From: Thermus composti
Lineage (GTDB): Bacteria; Deinococcota; Deinococci; Deinococcales; Thermaceae
Length of the DNA stretch: 64,000 bases
Reading direction: 5' to 3'
Assembly: GCF_014647535.1 (NCBI RefSeq)
Contig: NZ_BMPJ01000006.1
Location: 1 to 64,000 of the forward strand
Under the pieces are notes generated by a model. That model was not told where the DNA came from. It was given only the letters and a program-made list of their open reading frames with translations, and did no database searches. This document shows positions 52,312-62,755 of this stretch, in pieces. The position numbers were made by a program, and so were the translations under genes. Every line of letters begins with the position of its first letter. The stretch's first letter is position 1.

Positions 52312-53301
52312 GACGAGGATCCGGGGATAAACACCCCCCTGCTCCACCACCCGGGCGTGGCGGAGGGCGAAGCCTCGAGGAAGGGCCCGCTTGAGGAGGG
52401 CGGGGCGCAGGGTGAGGAGGGCGACCCTGCCCCCGGGAGGGAGGAGGGCCAAGGCCCCCTCCAGAAAGTCCCGGTAAAGGCCCCATAGGGCCTCCCTCCG
52501 GCCCAAGCGGAGGCCGTGGGGCGGGTTGGCGAGAATCCGGTCCACCTCGGGAAAGAAGCGGGGGAGGTGGCGGGCGTCGGCCCGGAGGAAGCGGATCCAG
52601 GAAAGCCCCGAGGCCAGGGCCGCCTCTTGGGCGCACCTGAGCCTTTCCTCGTCCAGGTCCCCGGCGTAGACGGGGCTTGCGGGACCCAGGGTGCTCGCCG
52701 CCTCGAGGGCGATGGTCCCCGAGCCCGTGAAGGGGTCCAAAAGGCGCATCCCGGGGCGGGCGCCCGAGAGGCGGAGGAGAGCCTGGGCGAGGACGGGGGT
52801 GAGGCTTCCCCGAAAGGCCGCCTTGGGGAAGCGGCGGGAGAGGGGCCTTTCCGTGAGCTGGACCCCGAGGAAGGCCTCCTCTCCCCGGACGTCCACCCGG
52901 ACCCGCACGGCCGGGCACTTCAGGTCCACGGGCACGCGGTAGGCCCGGTGGAGGGCCTCCCCCACCCGCCTCTCCACCTCGGGGCTCGTGAAGGGGTGTT
53001 CCCCTTCCCGCCGGGCCTCCACGCGGAAGCTTTGGGCCCCCACAAGCTCGGGCCAGGGGAGGGCCAAGGCGGCCCGCTCCAAAGCCCTCAAAGGGTCCTC
53101 CCGGGAAAGGGGCATCCGGGCCCGGAAGAGGACGAGGTGGTGAGCGAGGCGCAGGGGAAGGACCTCCAAAGGGCCTTCCCAAGGGATGCGGACCCGGCCC
53201 TTCCGGGCGTCCACCTCCGCCCCTTCCGTGGGGCGAAGGGCGGAAAGCTCCTCTAGAAGGAGGTCTTCCAGGCCCGGGTGGGTGGTGGCCTCAAGCCACA
53301 T
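52297..53301 (-). CDS. trmN: tRNA (guanine6-N2)-methyltransferase TrmN
   Basis: The 334-residue protein has an N-terminal THUMP-type RNA-binding half and a C-terminal Rossmann methyltransferase half: SAM motif DPFTGSGT at 189-196, acidic YAGDLDEER, and the N2-guanine catalytic motif NPPH at 259-262. It resembles T. thermophilus TrmN, which makes m2G at position 6 of tRNA-Phe. The ATG at 53301 has GGAAGAGG upstream and overlaps the GTPase gene by 11 bases; longer starts would lie inside that gene. Confidence 0.92.
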
Positions 53302-54872
53302 GGGCCTCTTCCGCCAAGGACCCAAGGACCGCCCGCCGGCCCTCCAGCTCCTCAAGCCGCGCCAAAAGGGCCTCGCACCGGTCCCGGTAAAGCCCCCGGA
53401 AGCGCTCCTCCTGCCGGGCAAGGCCCGCCTCCAAGGCCTCCTCCAAGGCCCTTCGCACGGCGGCGTAGGCCTCCTTAAGGCCCTGGGAGAGGAGGCGCTT
53501 CGCCCGCTCCTTCCGCCTCGGCAGGACGGAAAGGGTGAGGAAGGCCACGAAAAACCCCGCCAAAAGCCCGGTGAGGTCCGCCACCAGCCCCTTGAGCACC
53601 AGGGTCAGGGCCGCCCCCAGGCCGAGCCCCCCCACGCCCCCCGCCAGGGTGCGCACCACCGCCTCCTGGGCCAGGCCGGAAAGCCGCGCCGCCTCCTCCT
53701 CGGGGCGGAAGCGGGCGAGGGCCTCCTCCAAGGGGGCGAGGAAGGGCTCCTCCCCCTTGGGGACGGGACGGGCCTCCTTGAGGAGGGTGAGGGCGTCCAG
53801 AAGGAGCTCCTCCTCCCTGCGGGCAAGCCAGCGCAAGGCCTCCCCCACCGCCCGCTCCAGCCTGGCTCCGGCGTCCTGGACCACCTCCTTGAGGAAGCTT
53901 TCCCGGAAGGCCTTGGCGTTTAGGAGGTCGGGGAGGCGGCCCAGGCGCACCGTCTCGTCCAGGAAGCGGTGGCCCCGTTCCTCCACCTCCCGGAAGACCC
54001 GCTCCACCAGGGCCACCTGGCCGGCGAAGTCCCGCCGGACCCGCTCCTTGTGCCGGGCCAGGAGGGCCTCGAGGGCCTCGCAGGTGGCCAGGGCCTGCCG
54101 CACCGCCTCTACCTCCTGGCCCAAGGCCGCCTCCCCTTCCCTAAGGAGGCGCCGCAAAACCCCCAAGGCGGCCCCCAGCTTCAGGGGAAGGGCCTTTTCC
54201 GAGAGGGTGCGGGCCACGTGGGCCCTGAGGCGCTCCAGCCCCTCGTCCTTTCCCGCCTTGCCCAGCCTGGCGGAGACCAGGAACACGGGCACCTCCTCCC
54301 CCAAGACCTCCCTCGCCCCCTGGGCCGCGTAGCGGGCCACCGCCTCCCGGTCCTCCTCGGAGAGGAGGTCCGTCTTGTTCACCACCAGGACCACCTTCTT
54401 CCCCCAGTCCCGGATGAGGCCCAGGAACTCCGCCTCGGAGCGGGTAAGGGGGCGGTCGGCGCTGGTGACGAAGAGGATGAGGTCCGCCCGGGGAAGGAAG
54501 CGGCGGGTCAGGACCTCGTGGTGGTCCAAAAGGGCGTTGGTCCCCGGGGTGTCCACCAGGGCTAGGGCCTTGAGGAGGGGGTGGGGCTTGCGGAGCCTGA
54601 GGAAGCCCTCCCCTTCCTCCCTCCCCTCCTCCCCATGCTCCAGAAGCTGGATCCGGTCCGTGGTGGGGATGGGCCCCTCGGGGAGGAGGTCCTCGCCCAA
54701 AAGGGCGTTCACCAGGCTGGACTTGCCGCTATTAAACTCCCCCACCACCACGAGGAGGAAGGGGCCTTCCAGGTCCAGAAGGGCCTGGCGCAAAGGGGCG
54801 GGGTCTATGGGGGTGCGGGCGAGGGCCTCGAGGCCCCGAAGGAGGAGGGCCCGAACCCGCGCCCGCTCGGCC

Positions 54873-54892
<20 letters not shown>
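53291..54892 (-). CDS. Dynamin-like GTPase
   Basis: A 533-residue bacterial dynamin-like protein. The GTPase domain has P-loop GEFNSGKSS at 51-59, switch Thr in IPTTDRI, G3 VDTPGTNALLDHH, and G4 VVNKTDLL. Long helical stretches follow, and two adjacent hydrophobic helices at about 410-460 (GGVGGLGLGAALTLVL, LTGLLAGFFVAFLTL) would insert into membrane. Such proteins remodel or tether membranes. It overlaps both neighbours, with the small membrane protein gene upstream. Confidence 0.88.
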
Positions 54893-56386
<1,494 letters not shown>

Positions 56387-56387
<1 letters not shown>

Positions 56388-57058
56388 TGCTGGACCTCTT
56401 GGTGGTGGTCCCCCATCCCGACGACGAGACCTTCGGGGCCGGGGGGGCGCTTCTTCTCGCCAAGGAGGCGGGCCTAAGGACGGGGATCCTCACCCTCACC
56501 CAAGGGGAAGCGGGGAGGACCCTAGGCCTTTGCCCTCCTGAGGCCCTGGGGGAGGTGCGGCGGAAGGAGCTCGCCCGGGCGGCGGAGATCCTGGGGGTGG
56601 ACTTCCTCGAGGTCCTCTCCTTCCCCAACGGCCTCCCCCAAGGGGCGGAAGGAGGGGAGCGGGGCAGGGCGAGCGGGGAAAGCCTCCTGGACCACCCCGA
56701 GGCGGAAGCGGCCATCAGGGAACGCCTCCTCGCCCTCAGGCCCCGCTACCTGATCACCTTCCCCCCAGACGGGATCAACGGCCACCCCGACCACGTGGCG
56801 GCAAGCCGCTACGCCACCCAAGCCGCCCAGGGCCTCGCCCAGGTGGTCTACTTCGTGCGGCCCGACGGGCCCTACCCCGTGACCCACCGCCTGAGGCTTC
56901 CCGACTGGGCCCTAGCGAGGAAACTCCAAGCCCTCGCCCAGCACAAGACCCAGGCCCTCTCGGTCCTCGCCTTCCTGGAGCGCCACCCCGAAAGGCTTTG
57001 GACCGAGACCTTCCACCAGGTGGGGGCGGAAGGCCTTAAGGAGGGGCCATGGTGGTGA
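56387..57058 (+). CDS. PIG-L/LmbE-family zinc deacetylase
   Basis: The 223-residue protein has the family zinc site: H10-P-D-D13-E near the start and GHPDH with H133 and H136. Members deacetylate N-acetylglucosaminyl groups in thiol (BshB, MshB) and glycan synthesis. No bacillithiol partner genes are adjacent, so the substrate is open. It overlaps glyA by one base and archease by ten. Confidence 0.9.
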
Positions 57059-57468
57059 GGCCTTTGGACCACACCGCCGACATTGGCTTTGTCCTCGAGG
57101 CCCAAAGCCTCCCCGAGCTCTTTGAGGCAGCCCTAAAGGGGCTTCTCCAGGCGATGTTCCAAAACCCGCCCCAAGGGGGGAAGAAGAGGCGGCGGATCGC
57201 CCTGGAGGCCGAGGACCTGGAGACCCTCCTGGTGCGCTACCTGAACGAGCTCATCTACCTGATCCAGACCAAGGGGTTTGTCCCGGGGAAGGCCCGCATC
57301 CGGGTGGAAGAGGCGGAAAACGGGTATCGCCTCACCGCCACCCTCTTCGGTGAGCCCTTCCAGGAGGCCTTCGGCTTCCAGGGGGAGGTGAAGAGCGCCA
57401 CCTTCCACGGCCTAAAGGTGGAAAAAAGCCAGGGAAGGTGGCGGGCCCAGGTGATCCTAGACGTGTAG
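57049..57468 (+). CDS. Archease
   Basis: The 139-residue protein shows the archease marks: DHTADIG at 7-13 and the C-terminal KSATFHGLKVE, followed by QVILDV with the terminal acidic residue used in metal or GTP handling. Archease speeds the RtcB RNA ligase by helping guanylylation and turnover. RtcB is not in this window. The ATG overlaps the PIG-L gene, and the end overlaps convergent plsX by 12 bases. Confidence 0.93.
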   Translation: MVVRPLDHTADIGFVLEAQSLPELFEAALKGLLQAMFQNPPQGGKKRRRIALEAEDLETLLVRYLNELIYLIQTKGFVPGKARIRVEEAENGYRLTATLFGEPFQEAFGFQGEVKSATFHGLKVEKSQGRWRAQVILDV

Positions 57469-58437
57469 GGACAAAAGGCGCTCCCGCACCCTCTGCAAAA
57501 GCCCCGCCCCCACCAGGGCCTTGGCCCTGAGGAGGGCGTTTTTCACCGCCAGGGCGTCGGCGGAGCCGTGGCCGATGAAGACCGCCCCCTCCACCCCCAG
57601 AAGGGGCATGGCCCCGTACTGGGCGGGGTCCACTCGGGCCTTCACCCGGGCGAAGGCCTCCCGAACCAAGAGGGCCCCAAGGCGGGCCCGGAAGGAGGAA
57701 GCCAAGGCCTCCTTGATCCAGGTGAGGAGGACCTTGGCCTCCCCCTCGGCCAGCTTCAGGGCCACGTTGCCCGTGAACCCATCGGTGACCACCACCTCCG
57801 TGGTGCCCAGGAAGATGTCCCGCCCCTCCACGTTGCCAAAGAAACGCTCCCCCAAGGCGGCCTCGAGGAGGGGGTAGGCCTCCTGGACGAGGGCATTCCC
57901 CTTCCCCTCCTCCTCCCCGATAGAGAGGAGGCCCACCTTAGGGTTTGGGACCCCCGAGGCCTCGGCGTAGGCCAGGCCCATGACGGCGAACTGGACCAGG
58001 AAGGAAGGGCGGCAGTCGGCGTTGGCCCCGCCGTCCAGGAGAAAGGTGCGGCCCCGAAGGCTCGGGAACTCCACAAGGAGGGCAGGCCTTTCCACCCCCT
58101 TAAGGCGCCCGAGGACGAGGAGGGCCGCGGCCAGGGTGGCCCCGCTATGGCCCATGGAGACCACCGCCTGGACCTCCCCCCGCTTTAAAAGCTCCATGGC
58201 CACCCTCACGGAGGCCTGGGGGCGGCGGCGGACCTCCGTGGCCGCCTCCTCCATGCGGATGTGGTCCGGGGCGTGCCAAACGGGAAGATCCGCCCCCCAA
58301 CGGGCGAGCTCCGCCCGCACCTGGGCCTCGTCGCCCACCAGGAGAACTTCCACCCCCTCCCGGGCCGCGGCCACCGCCCCGGCCACCACCACCTGGGGGG
58401 CGCGGTCGCCCCCCATGGCGTCCAGGGCGATTTTCAT
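57457..58437 (-). CDS. plsX: Phosphate acyltransferase PlsX
   Basis: PlsX makes acyl-phosphate from acyl-ACP for phospholipid synthesis. The 326-residue sequence starts [21 protein letters not shown] and has the family stretches [24 protein letters not shown] and [18 protein letters not shown]. Unlike many bacteria, it is not followed by fabD or fabH here; trxA lies upstream and overlaps by four bases. Confidence 0.97.
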   Translation of the reverse strand: MKIALDAMGGDRAPQVVVAGAVAAAREGVEVLLVGDEAQVRAELARWGADLPVWHAPDHIRMEEAATEVRRRPQASVRVAMELLKRGEVQAVVSMGHSGATLAAALLVLGRLKGVERPALLVEFPSLRGRTFLLDGGANADCRPSFLVQFAVMGLAYAEASGVPNPKVGLLSIGEEEGKGNALVQEAYPLLEAALGERFFGNVEGRDIFLGTTEVVVTDGFTGNVALKLAEGEAKVLLTWIKEALASSFRARLGALLVREAFARVKARVDPAQYGAMPLLGVEGAVFIGHGSADALAVKNALLRAKALVGAGLLQRVRERLLSLHV

Positions 58438-58766
58438 GCGCTAGGGGGCAGGTGCTTTTCCAGCTTGGCCTGGAAGTTGCGCTTGGGCTGCGCCCCCACC
58501 AGGACCTCCACGGGCTGCCCGTTTTTGAAGAGGATCACCGTGGGGATGCTCATCACCCGGAAGCGCATGGCGGTCTTGGGGTTCTCGTCCACGTCCAGCT
58601 TGGCCACCAAGACCTTGCCCTCGTACTCCTGGGCGAGCTCCTCCAGGATGGGGGCGATCATGCGGCAAGGGGCGCACCACTCCGCCCAAAAGTCCACCAG
58701 GACCAAGGGGTTTTGTCCCAGGACCTCATCAAAGTTCTGGTCGGTCACCTCCAGGGGCTTCCCCAT
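58434..58766 (-). CDS. trxA: Thioredoxin
   Basis: The 110-residue protein carries the redox motif W30-C31-A-P-C34 (in place of WCGPC) followed by [14 protein letters not shown], the [10 protein letters not shown] strand and the cis-proline SIPTVILF. It reduces protein disulfides. The WCAPC variant is a known alternative. A TAGAGT box lies eight bases before the start, so the leader is short. Its stop overlaps the plsX start. Confidence 0.96.
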   Translation of the reverse strand: MGKPLEVTDQNFDEVLGQNPLVLVDFWAEWCAPCRMIAPILEELAQEYEGKVLVAKLDVDENPKTAMRFRVMSIPTVILFKNGQPVEVLVGAQPKRNFQAKLEKHLPPSA

Positions 58767-58787
58767 ACCCCCCTACTCTACGGCAAA

Positions 58788-58814
58788 GCCCCCGGGGAGA
58801 AAAGCCCCGGGGGC
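58788..58814 (-). terminator. Intrinsic terminator downstream of the S1-domain gene
   Basis: GCCCCCGGGG (58788-58797) and CCCCGGGGGC (58805-58814) form a perfect 10-base stem with a seven-base loop. On the minus strand TTTG follows directly. It lies 11 bases past the stop of the S1-domain gene and ahead of trxA. Confidence 0.8.
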
Positions 58815-58825
58815 ACCCAAAGGCC

Positions 58826-59200
58826 TTAGCGCCGCTTGCGGCCACCCTTCTTCTTGCCCCCGCCAAAGCCCCCCGTGCCCCGGAGAAAGCTTTTGAGCTT
58901 GTTCTCAAACTCGGGGGACTGCTTGGGAAGCCGCCTGGGCCTTGGGGGTGGGGCCCCCTCGGGAGCGGGGGTGAGGTCCTTGATGGAGAGGTCCAGCCGC
59001 CCCTTGGCGTCCCGCCCCTTGACCAGGACCTGGACGATATCCCCCTCGTTGAGGTAGTCCCGGACGTTTTTCACGTACTCGTGGGCGATCTGGGAGATGT
59101 GCACCAAGCCCTGCTCCCCGCCCGGCAGCTCCACGAAAGCCCCGAAGGGCATAACCCGAACCACGCGCCCTTCCACCACGTTTCCTGCTTCTAGCTCCAC
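58826..59200 (-). CDS. S1-domain RNA-binding protein
   Basis: A 124-residue protein with one S1 domain at about 5-72 (GNVVEGRVVRVMPFGAFVEL, LVHISQIAHEYVKNVRDYL, GRLDLSIKDL) and a disordered, strongly basic tail GGGKKKGGRKRR. It resembles the general stress or ribosome-linked YabR/GSP13 proteins. It starts with GTG after AAGGAAC, stands alone, and has its own promoter and terminator. Confidence 0.87.
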   Translation of the reverse strand: MELEAGNVVEGRVVRVMPFGAFVELPGGEQGLVHISQIAHEYVKNVRDYLNEGDIVQVLVKGRDAKGRLDLSIKDLTPAPEGAPPPRPRRLPKQSPEFENKLKSFLRGTGGFGGGKKKGGRKRR

Positions 59201-59238
59201 GTTCCTTCTCCTCGCGCGGTGTTGCCCGCGGTACCCCC

Positions 59239-59244
59239 ACTATA
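59239..59244 (-). promoter_or_regulatory. -10 element for the S1-domain gene
   Basis: TATAGT on the minus strand lies 38 bases before the GTG start and overlaps the last bases of folK. The leader contains AGGAG and AAGGA ribosome-binding sequence. No clear -35 is visible. Confidence 0.45.
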
Positions 59245-59719
59245 CCACATAGGGCCGGACCCCAGAAGGGTCTAGGCCCGCGAGGAGCTCGGCGAAGGTC
59301 CTCCCCAAAAGGGGGTGGCGCCCCTCGGGGATGAGGTCGCAAAGGGGCACGAGGACGAAGGCCCGCTCGTGGAGCCTGGGGTGGGGTAGCGTAAGCCCTT
59401 CCTCCTCCAAGACGAGGTCCCCGTAGAGGAGGAGGTCCAGGTCCAGGGTCCTGGGGCCGTAGCGCTCCTTGCGCTCCCGCCCCAAGGCCCGCTCTATGGC
59501 CAGCATGGCCTCGAGGAGGCCCCTTGGCGGGAGGGCCGTCTCCAGCTCCGCCACCAGGTTGAGGTAATGGGGCTGAGGGGGGCCCAAAGGCTCGGTCTCG
59601 TAGAGGGAGGAGAGGCGGAGGAGGCGGGTCTTGGGGAGGCGGGAGAGCCGGGAAAGCCCCTCCAAAAGGTAAGCCGCCCGGTCCTTAAGGTTGGAGCCCA
59701 AGGCCACGTAGGCGGTCAT
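59240..59719 (-). CDS. folK: 6-hydroxymethyl-dihydropterin pyrophosphokinase
   Basis: FolK transfers pyrophosphate from ATP in folate synthesis. The 159-residue protein has YVALGSNLKDR, LYETEPLGPPQPHYLN, and the signature GPRTLDLDLLLYGD, then LHERAFVLVPL. The ATG overlaps the stop of the mannose-1-phosphate guanylyltransferase gene (ATGA). No other folate gene is near, so its place at the end of a sugar operon seems accidental. Confidence 0.95.
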   Translation of the reverse strand: MTAYVALGSNLKDRAAYLLEGLSRLSRLPKTRLLRLSSLYETEPLGPPQPHYLNLVAELETALPPRGLLEAMLAIERALGRERKERYGPRTLDLDLLLYGDLVLEEEGLTLPHPRLHERAFVLVPLCDLIPEGRHPLLGRTFAELLAGLDPSGVRPYVV

Positions 59720-60729
59720 GCCTCGGCCTCGAGGCGCCTCACCAGCTCCCGCACCTCCCGGGCCCGGTCCTTGGGCACCACCAGGACCTCGTCCCCCACC
59801 TTGGCCACCACCAGCCCGGAAACCCCTAAGGTGGCCACGGTGCCCCGGTCGGCGTAGACCACGCACCCGAAGGTGTCCAGAGCCACGTGCCGCCCCTCCC
59901 CCAGGACCACGTTCTCGTGGGGGTCCTGGGCGAAGACCCGCTCCAGGGCCCGCCAGTTCCCCACATCGTCCCAGGGGAAGCGGCCCAGGACCACCCGCAC
60001 CTTCTCCGCCTTCTCCATCACCCCGTAGTCAATGGAGATCTTGGGGAGGTCCTGGTAGACCGCCTCCAAGGGCTCCCCGGCGAGGAGGCGCCTTAGGGCC
60101 TCGTGGTGGCTTGGGAGGTGGCGCCGGAAAAGCTCCGCCATGGTGGCGGGGGCAAAGGCGAAGACCCCCCCGTTCCAGACGTAGCCTTTGCGGATGTACT
60201 CCAGGGCCTTGGCGTAGGAGGGCTTTTCCACGAACCCCTCCCCCCGGTACCAGGCCCCCTCCCTGGAGCCTAAGCGGATGTAGCCGTACTCCGTCTCCGG
60301 GCGGGTGGGCCTTAGGCCCAGGGCCACCACAAAGCCCTCCTCCGCCGCCTCCAGCATGGTGGCCAAGGCCTCCCGGTAAGCCTCCTCGTCCCCCACGTAG
60401 TGGTCGGCGGGGAGGATGAGAAGCCGCTCGGCTCCCCGCTTTAGGCCCTCCGCCACCCCCAAGAGCACCGCCCCGGCGGTGTCCCGGCCCATGGGCTCCA
60501 GGAGGAGGTGGACCCCTTGGGCGTAGGGGCGGGCCACCGCCTCCTGGTCCTGGCGCACGGCGAGGAAGGTCCTCTCGGGAGGAACAAGGGGGCCTAGGCG
60601 CTCCAGGGTGGCCTGAAGGAGGGTCTTCCCTTCAAAGAGGGGCAAGAAAGGCTTGGGGCGGTCCTCCCGGGAAAGGGGCCAAAGCCTCTCCCCGCGCCCG
60701 CCCGCCATCACCAGGGCGAAGGTCTTCAC
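59716..60729 (-). CDS. Mannose-1-phosphate guanylyltransferase
   Basis: The 337-residue enzyme makes GDP-mannose. The nucleotide motif MAGGRGERLWPLSRED is followed by RPKPFL, the middle has TEYGYIRLG and FVEKPSYAKALEYI, and YVWNGGVFAF binds the sugar. The GTG at 60729 overlaps the stop of the glycosyltransferase (GTGA), with GGGAG just before. It likely feeds the two glycosyltransferases upstream. T. thermophilus has a same-length enzyme as I recall. Confidence 0.93.
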   Translation of the reverse strand: MKTFALVMAGGRGERLWPLSREDRPKPFLPLFEGKTLLQATLERLGPLVPPERTFLAVRQDQEAVARPYAQGVHLLLEPMGRDTAGAVLLGVAEGLKRGAERLLILPADHYVGDEEAYREALATMLEAAEEGFVVALGLRPTRPETEYGYIRLGSREGAWYRGEGFVEKPSYAKALEYIRKGYVWNGGVFAFAPATMAELFRRHLPSHHEALRRLLAGEPLEAVYQDLPKISIDYGVMEKAEKVRVVLGRFPWDDVGNWRALERVFAQDPHENVVLGEGRHVALDTFGCVVYADRGTVATLGVSGLVVAKVGDEVLVVPKDRAREVRELVRRLEAEA

Positions 60730-61736
60730 GCTCCCACCACCTTCCGGTAAAGCTCCAGGTAGTCCCGGGCCATGCGCTCCCGGGAGAAGCGGGCCTCCGC
60801 GTAGCGGCGGATGGCCAGCCGGTCCAGGCGCTTCAAGGCTTCCAGGTAGTCCAAGGCCGCCTCCCAGCTTTCCACCAAAAAGCCCGTCGCCCCGTGGCAC
60901 ACCGTCTCGGGCAGGGCCCCCAAGGGCCTCGCCAGGACGGGGACGCCGCTCATCATGGCCTCCACCGGGGCGAGACCGAAGGGCTCCTTAAAGTTTACAA
61001 AGTGAAGGAGGGCGATGGCCCCATCCAAGAGGGCCCGCCGGGTCTCGGGGTCCACGGGGCCCAAAAACGCCACCCCGTCCCCGAGGAGGGGGGCCACCTC
61101 CTCCCGGAAGTAGGCCTCGTCCTGGACGGGCCCGGCGATCTTTAGGGGAAGGCCCGCCTTCCGGGCGAAGAGGATGGCCTCCTTGATCCCCTTGTCCGGG
61201 TGGATGCGGGAGAGGACGAGGAGGTGCTCCCCTCCCCTCCCCACCCGGAAGCGCCGGGGGTCCACCCCGTGGTGGACCACCCCCAGGTAGGGAAGGCCCG
61301 GGTCCTTGTCCGCCTCGGAGATGGCCACGTAGTGGACGTGGGGAAGGGCGGCGTAGCGGCGGTAGACCTTCTTGATCTTCTCGCTGGAAAAGCCGTGGAT
61401 GGTGGTGAGGACCGGGACCTTCACGAAGGGGGCGAAGTAAAGGGGCATGAAATCGTAGTGGTTGTGGACCAGGTCAAAGGCCCCCGCCTCCTCCATGGCC
61501 GTGGCGATGTGGAGAAACTCCTCCACCTTCCAGTCGGCTTCCGGGTCCTCCCAGAGGGGCTTGGCCGCGGTGCACCGCAAGGGGGCCCGGGTCTCGGAGT
61601 CACAGGTGGCGTAGAGGACCACCTCCACCCCGAGGTCCAGGAGGGCCTCCGTGAGGTCGTAGACCACCTGCTCCCAGGGGCCGTAGCGCCTGGGGGGGAC
61701 CCGCCAGGCGATGGGGGCCAGCATGGCCACCCTCAC
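60726..61736 (-). CDS. Glycosyltransferase, GT4 type
   Basis: A 336-residue GT-B glycosyltransferase. The N-terminal half has VAMLAPIAWRVPPRRYGPWEQVV and FDLVHNHYDF, the C-terminal half has LLVLSRIHPDKGI and the donor site EPFGLAPVEAMMSGVPV. GDP-mannose made by the next gene is the likely donor, although this is inferred. The GTG at 61736 overlaps the preceding stop (GTGA). Confidence 0.9.
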   Translation of the reverse strand: MRVAMLAPIAWRVPPRRYGPWEQVVYDLTEALLDLGVEVVLYATCDSETRAPLRCTAAKPLWEDPEADWKVEEFLHIATAMEEAGAFDLVHNHYDFMPLYFAPFVKVPVLTTIHGFSSEKIKKVYRRYAALPHVHYVAISEADKDPGLPYLGVVHHGVDPRRFRVGRGGEHLLVLSRIHPDKGIKEAILFARKAGLPLKIAGPVQDEAYFREEVAPLLGDGVAFLGPVDPETRRALLDGAIALLHFVNFKEPFGLAPVEAMMSGVPVLARPLGALPETVCHGATGFLVESWEAALDYLEALKRLDRLAIRRYAEARFSRERMARDYLELYRKVVGA

Positions 61737-62755
61737 GGCCGCCCCCCCAAGGCGAAGACCCGCCCCAGGGCCTGCCCCTCCTCCACCCGGGGGAAGACCC
61801 CTTGGGCCAGGGCCTGCCAGGAAAGGAGGTAGGAAAGAAGGGCCTCCGCCCCGCGGTTTGGGTTGGGGCCTTTGGGGGTGAGGCCATCCATGGGGCCGAA
61901 GGCGTCCACCAAGGGGACCTGGAGGCGGTTCCGCCCGTGGAACCAGAGGAAGGCGGTCTCGGCCAAGGCCCTTTCCCCGAAGCGCAGGTGGGCGAGGAGG
62001 GCGCACTTGGCCTCTATGGGCTGCTGGTCAAAGAGGGGCTTTTCCTGGCCCCGGGCCATGAAGCGGTTGCCCACGGGGTCAAAGAAGAGGCCCCCCTCCC
62101 CCGGGGTGAAGTAGCGCTCCTTGAGGAAGGCGAGGGCCCTTTGGGCCAGGGCCAGGGCCTCCCTGCGGCGGAAGGCGAGGCCGTAGGCGTGGAGGGCCTC
62201 CACGGGGCGGTGGTTGGCGTAGGTGAGGTCGCCGGGAAAGGGCCAGTCGGGCTCGGTCCCCCGGAAGGCGCGAAGGAGCCCTTCCCCCAGGGCCTCGGCC
62301 ACCTCCAAAAAAGGCTCTTCCCTCAGGGCCAATAACCCCAAAAGGGCGTAGGCCCGCCCCCTTAAGGAGGCGAAGCCCTCGAGGGCGGGAAGGGCCCGGA
62401 GAAGGGCCTCCCGGGCAGGGCCCGCGTAGGCCGGGGGGAGGCTCTGGAGGGCGGCCAGGGCGAGGACGGCCCGGCCCGTGGGGTCTTCCGCCTCCCCCTC
62501 GTCCTCAAAGCGGCCGTCCGGGGTGAGGCCATTCCGGAAGCGGCCGTCCTCCTTCTGCATGTAAAGGAGGAAGGCGAGGTAGGTCTGCAAAAGCCCCTCG
62601 TCCCGGGCCCCCTCGGGGAGGAGGGCCAGGTAGAGGAGGGCCCGGGCGTTGTCGTCCGTGGTGTACCCCTCGGCCCAGAGGGGCACCCCTTGGCGGGCAT
62701 GCTCCAGGAGGCCCCGGGCGTCCGTCCTGGCCCTAAGCCACGCCAAGCCGAACAC
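61733..62755 (-). CDS. Alpha-helical-barrel protein of the glycosyltransferase-linked TTDDNARAL family
   Basis: A 340-residue, helix-rich protein with TTDDNARALLYLAL near 40, DPTGRAVLALAALQSL near 90, and NRGAEALLSYLLSW near 310, as in a group of (alpha/alpha)6-like proteins found beside glycosyltransferases. I recognise the pattern but know no reaction. The GTG at 62755 has AGGAGG six bases upstream, better than a TTG 15 bases earlier. It lies between two glycosyltransferases and overlaps both, so it probably acts in the same glycan path. Confidence 0.7.
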   Translation of the reverse strand: MFGLAWLRARTDARGLLEHARQGVPLWAEGYTTDDNARALLYLALLPEGARDEGLLQTYLAFLLYMQKEDGRFRNGLTPDGRFEDEGEAEDPTGRAVLALAALQSLPPAYAGPAREALLRALPALEGFASLRGRAYALLGLLALREEPFLEVAEALGEGLLRAFRGTEPDWPFPGDLTYANHRPVEALHAYGLAFRRREALALAQRALAFLKERYFTPGEGGLFFDPVGNRFMARGQEKPLFDQQPIEAKCALLAHLRFGERALAETAFLWFHGRNRLQVPLVDAFGPMDGLTPKGPNPNRGAEALLSYLLSWQALAQGVFPRVEEGQALGRVFALGGRP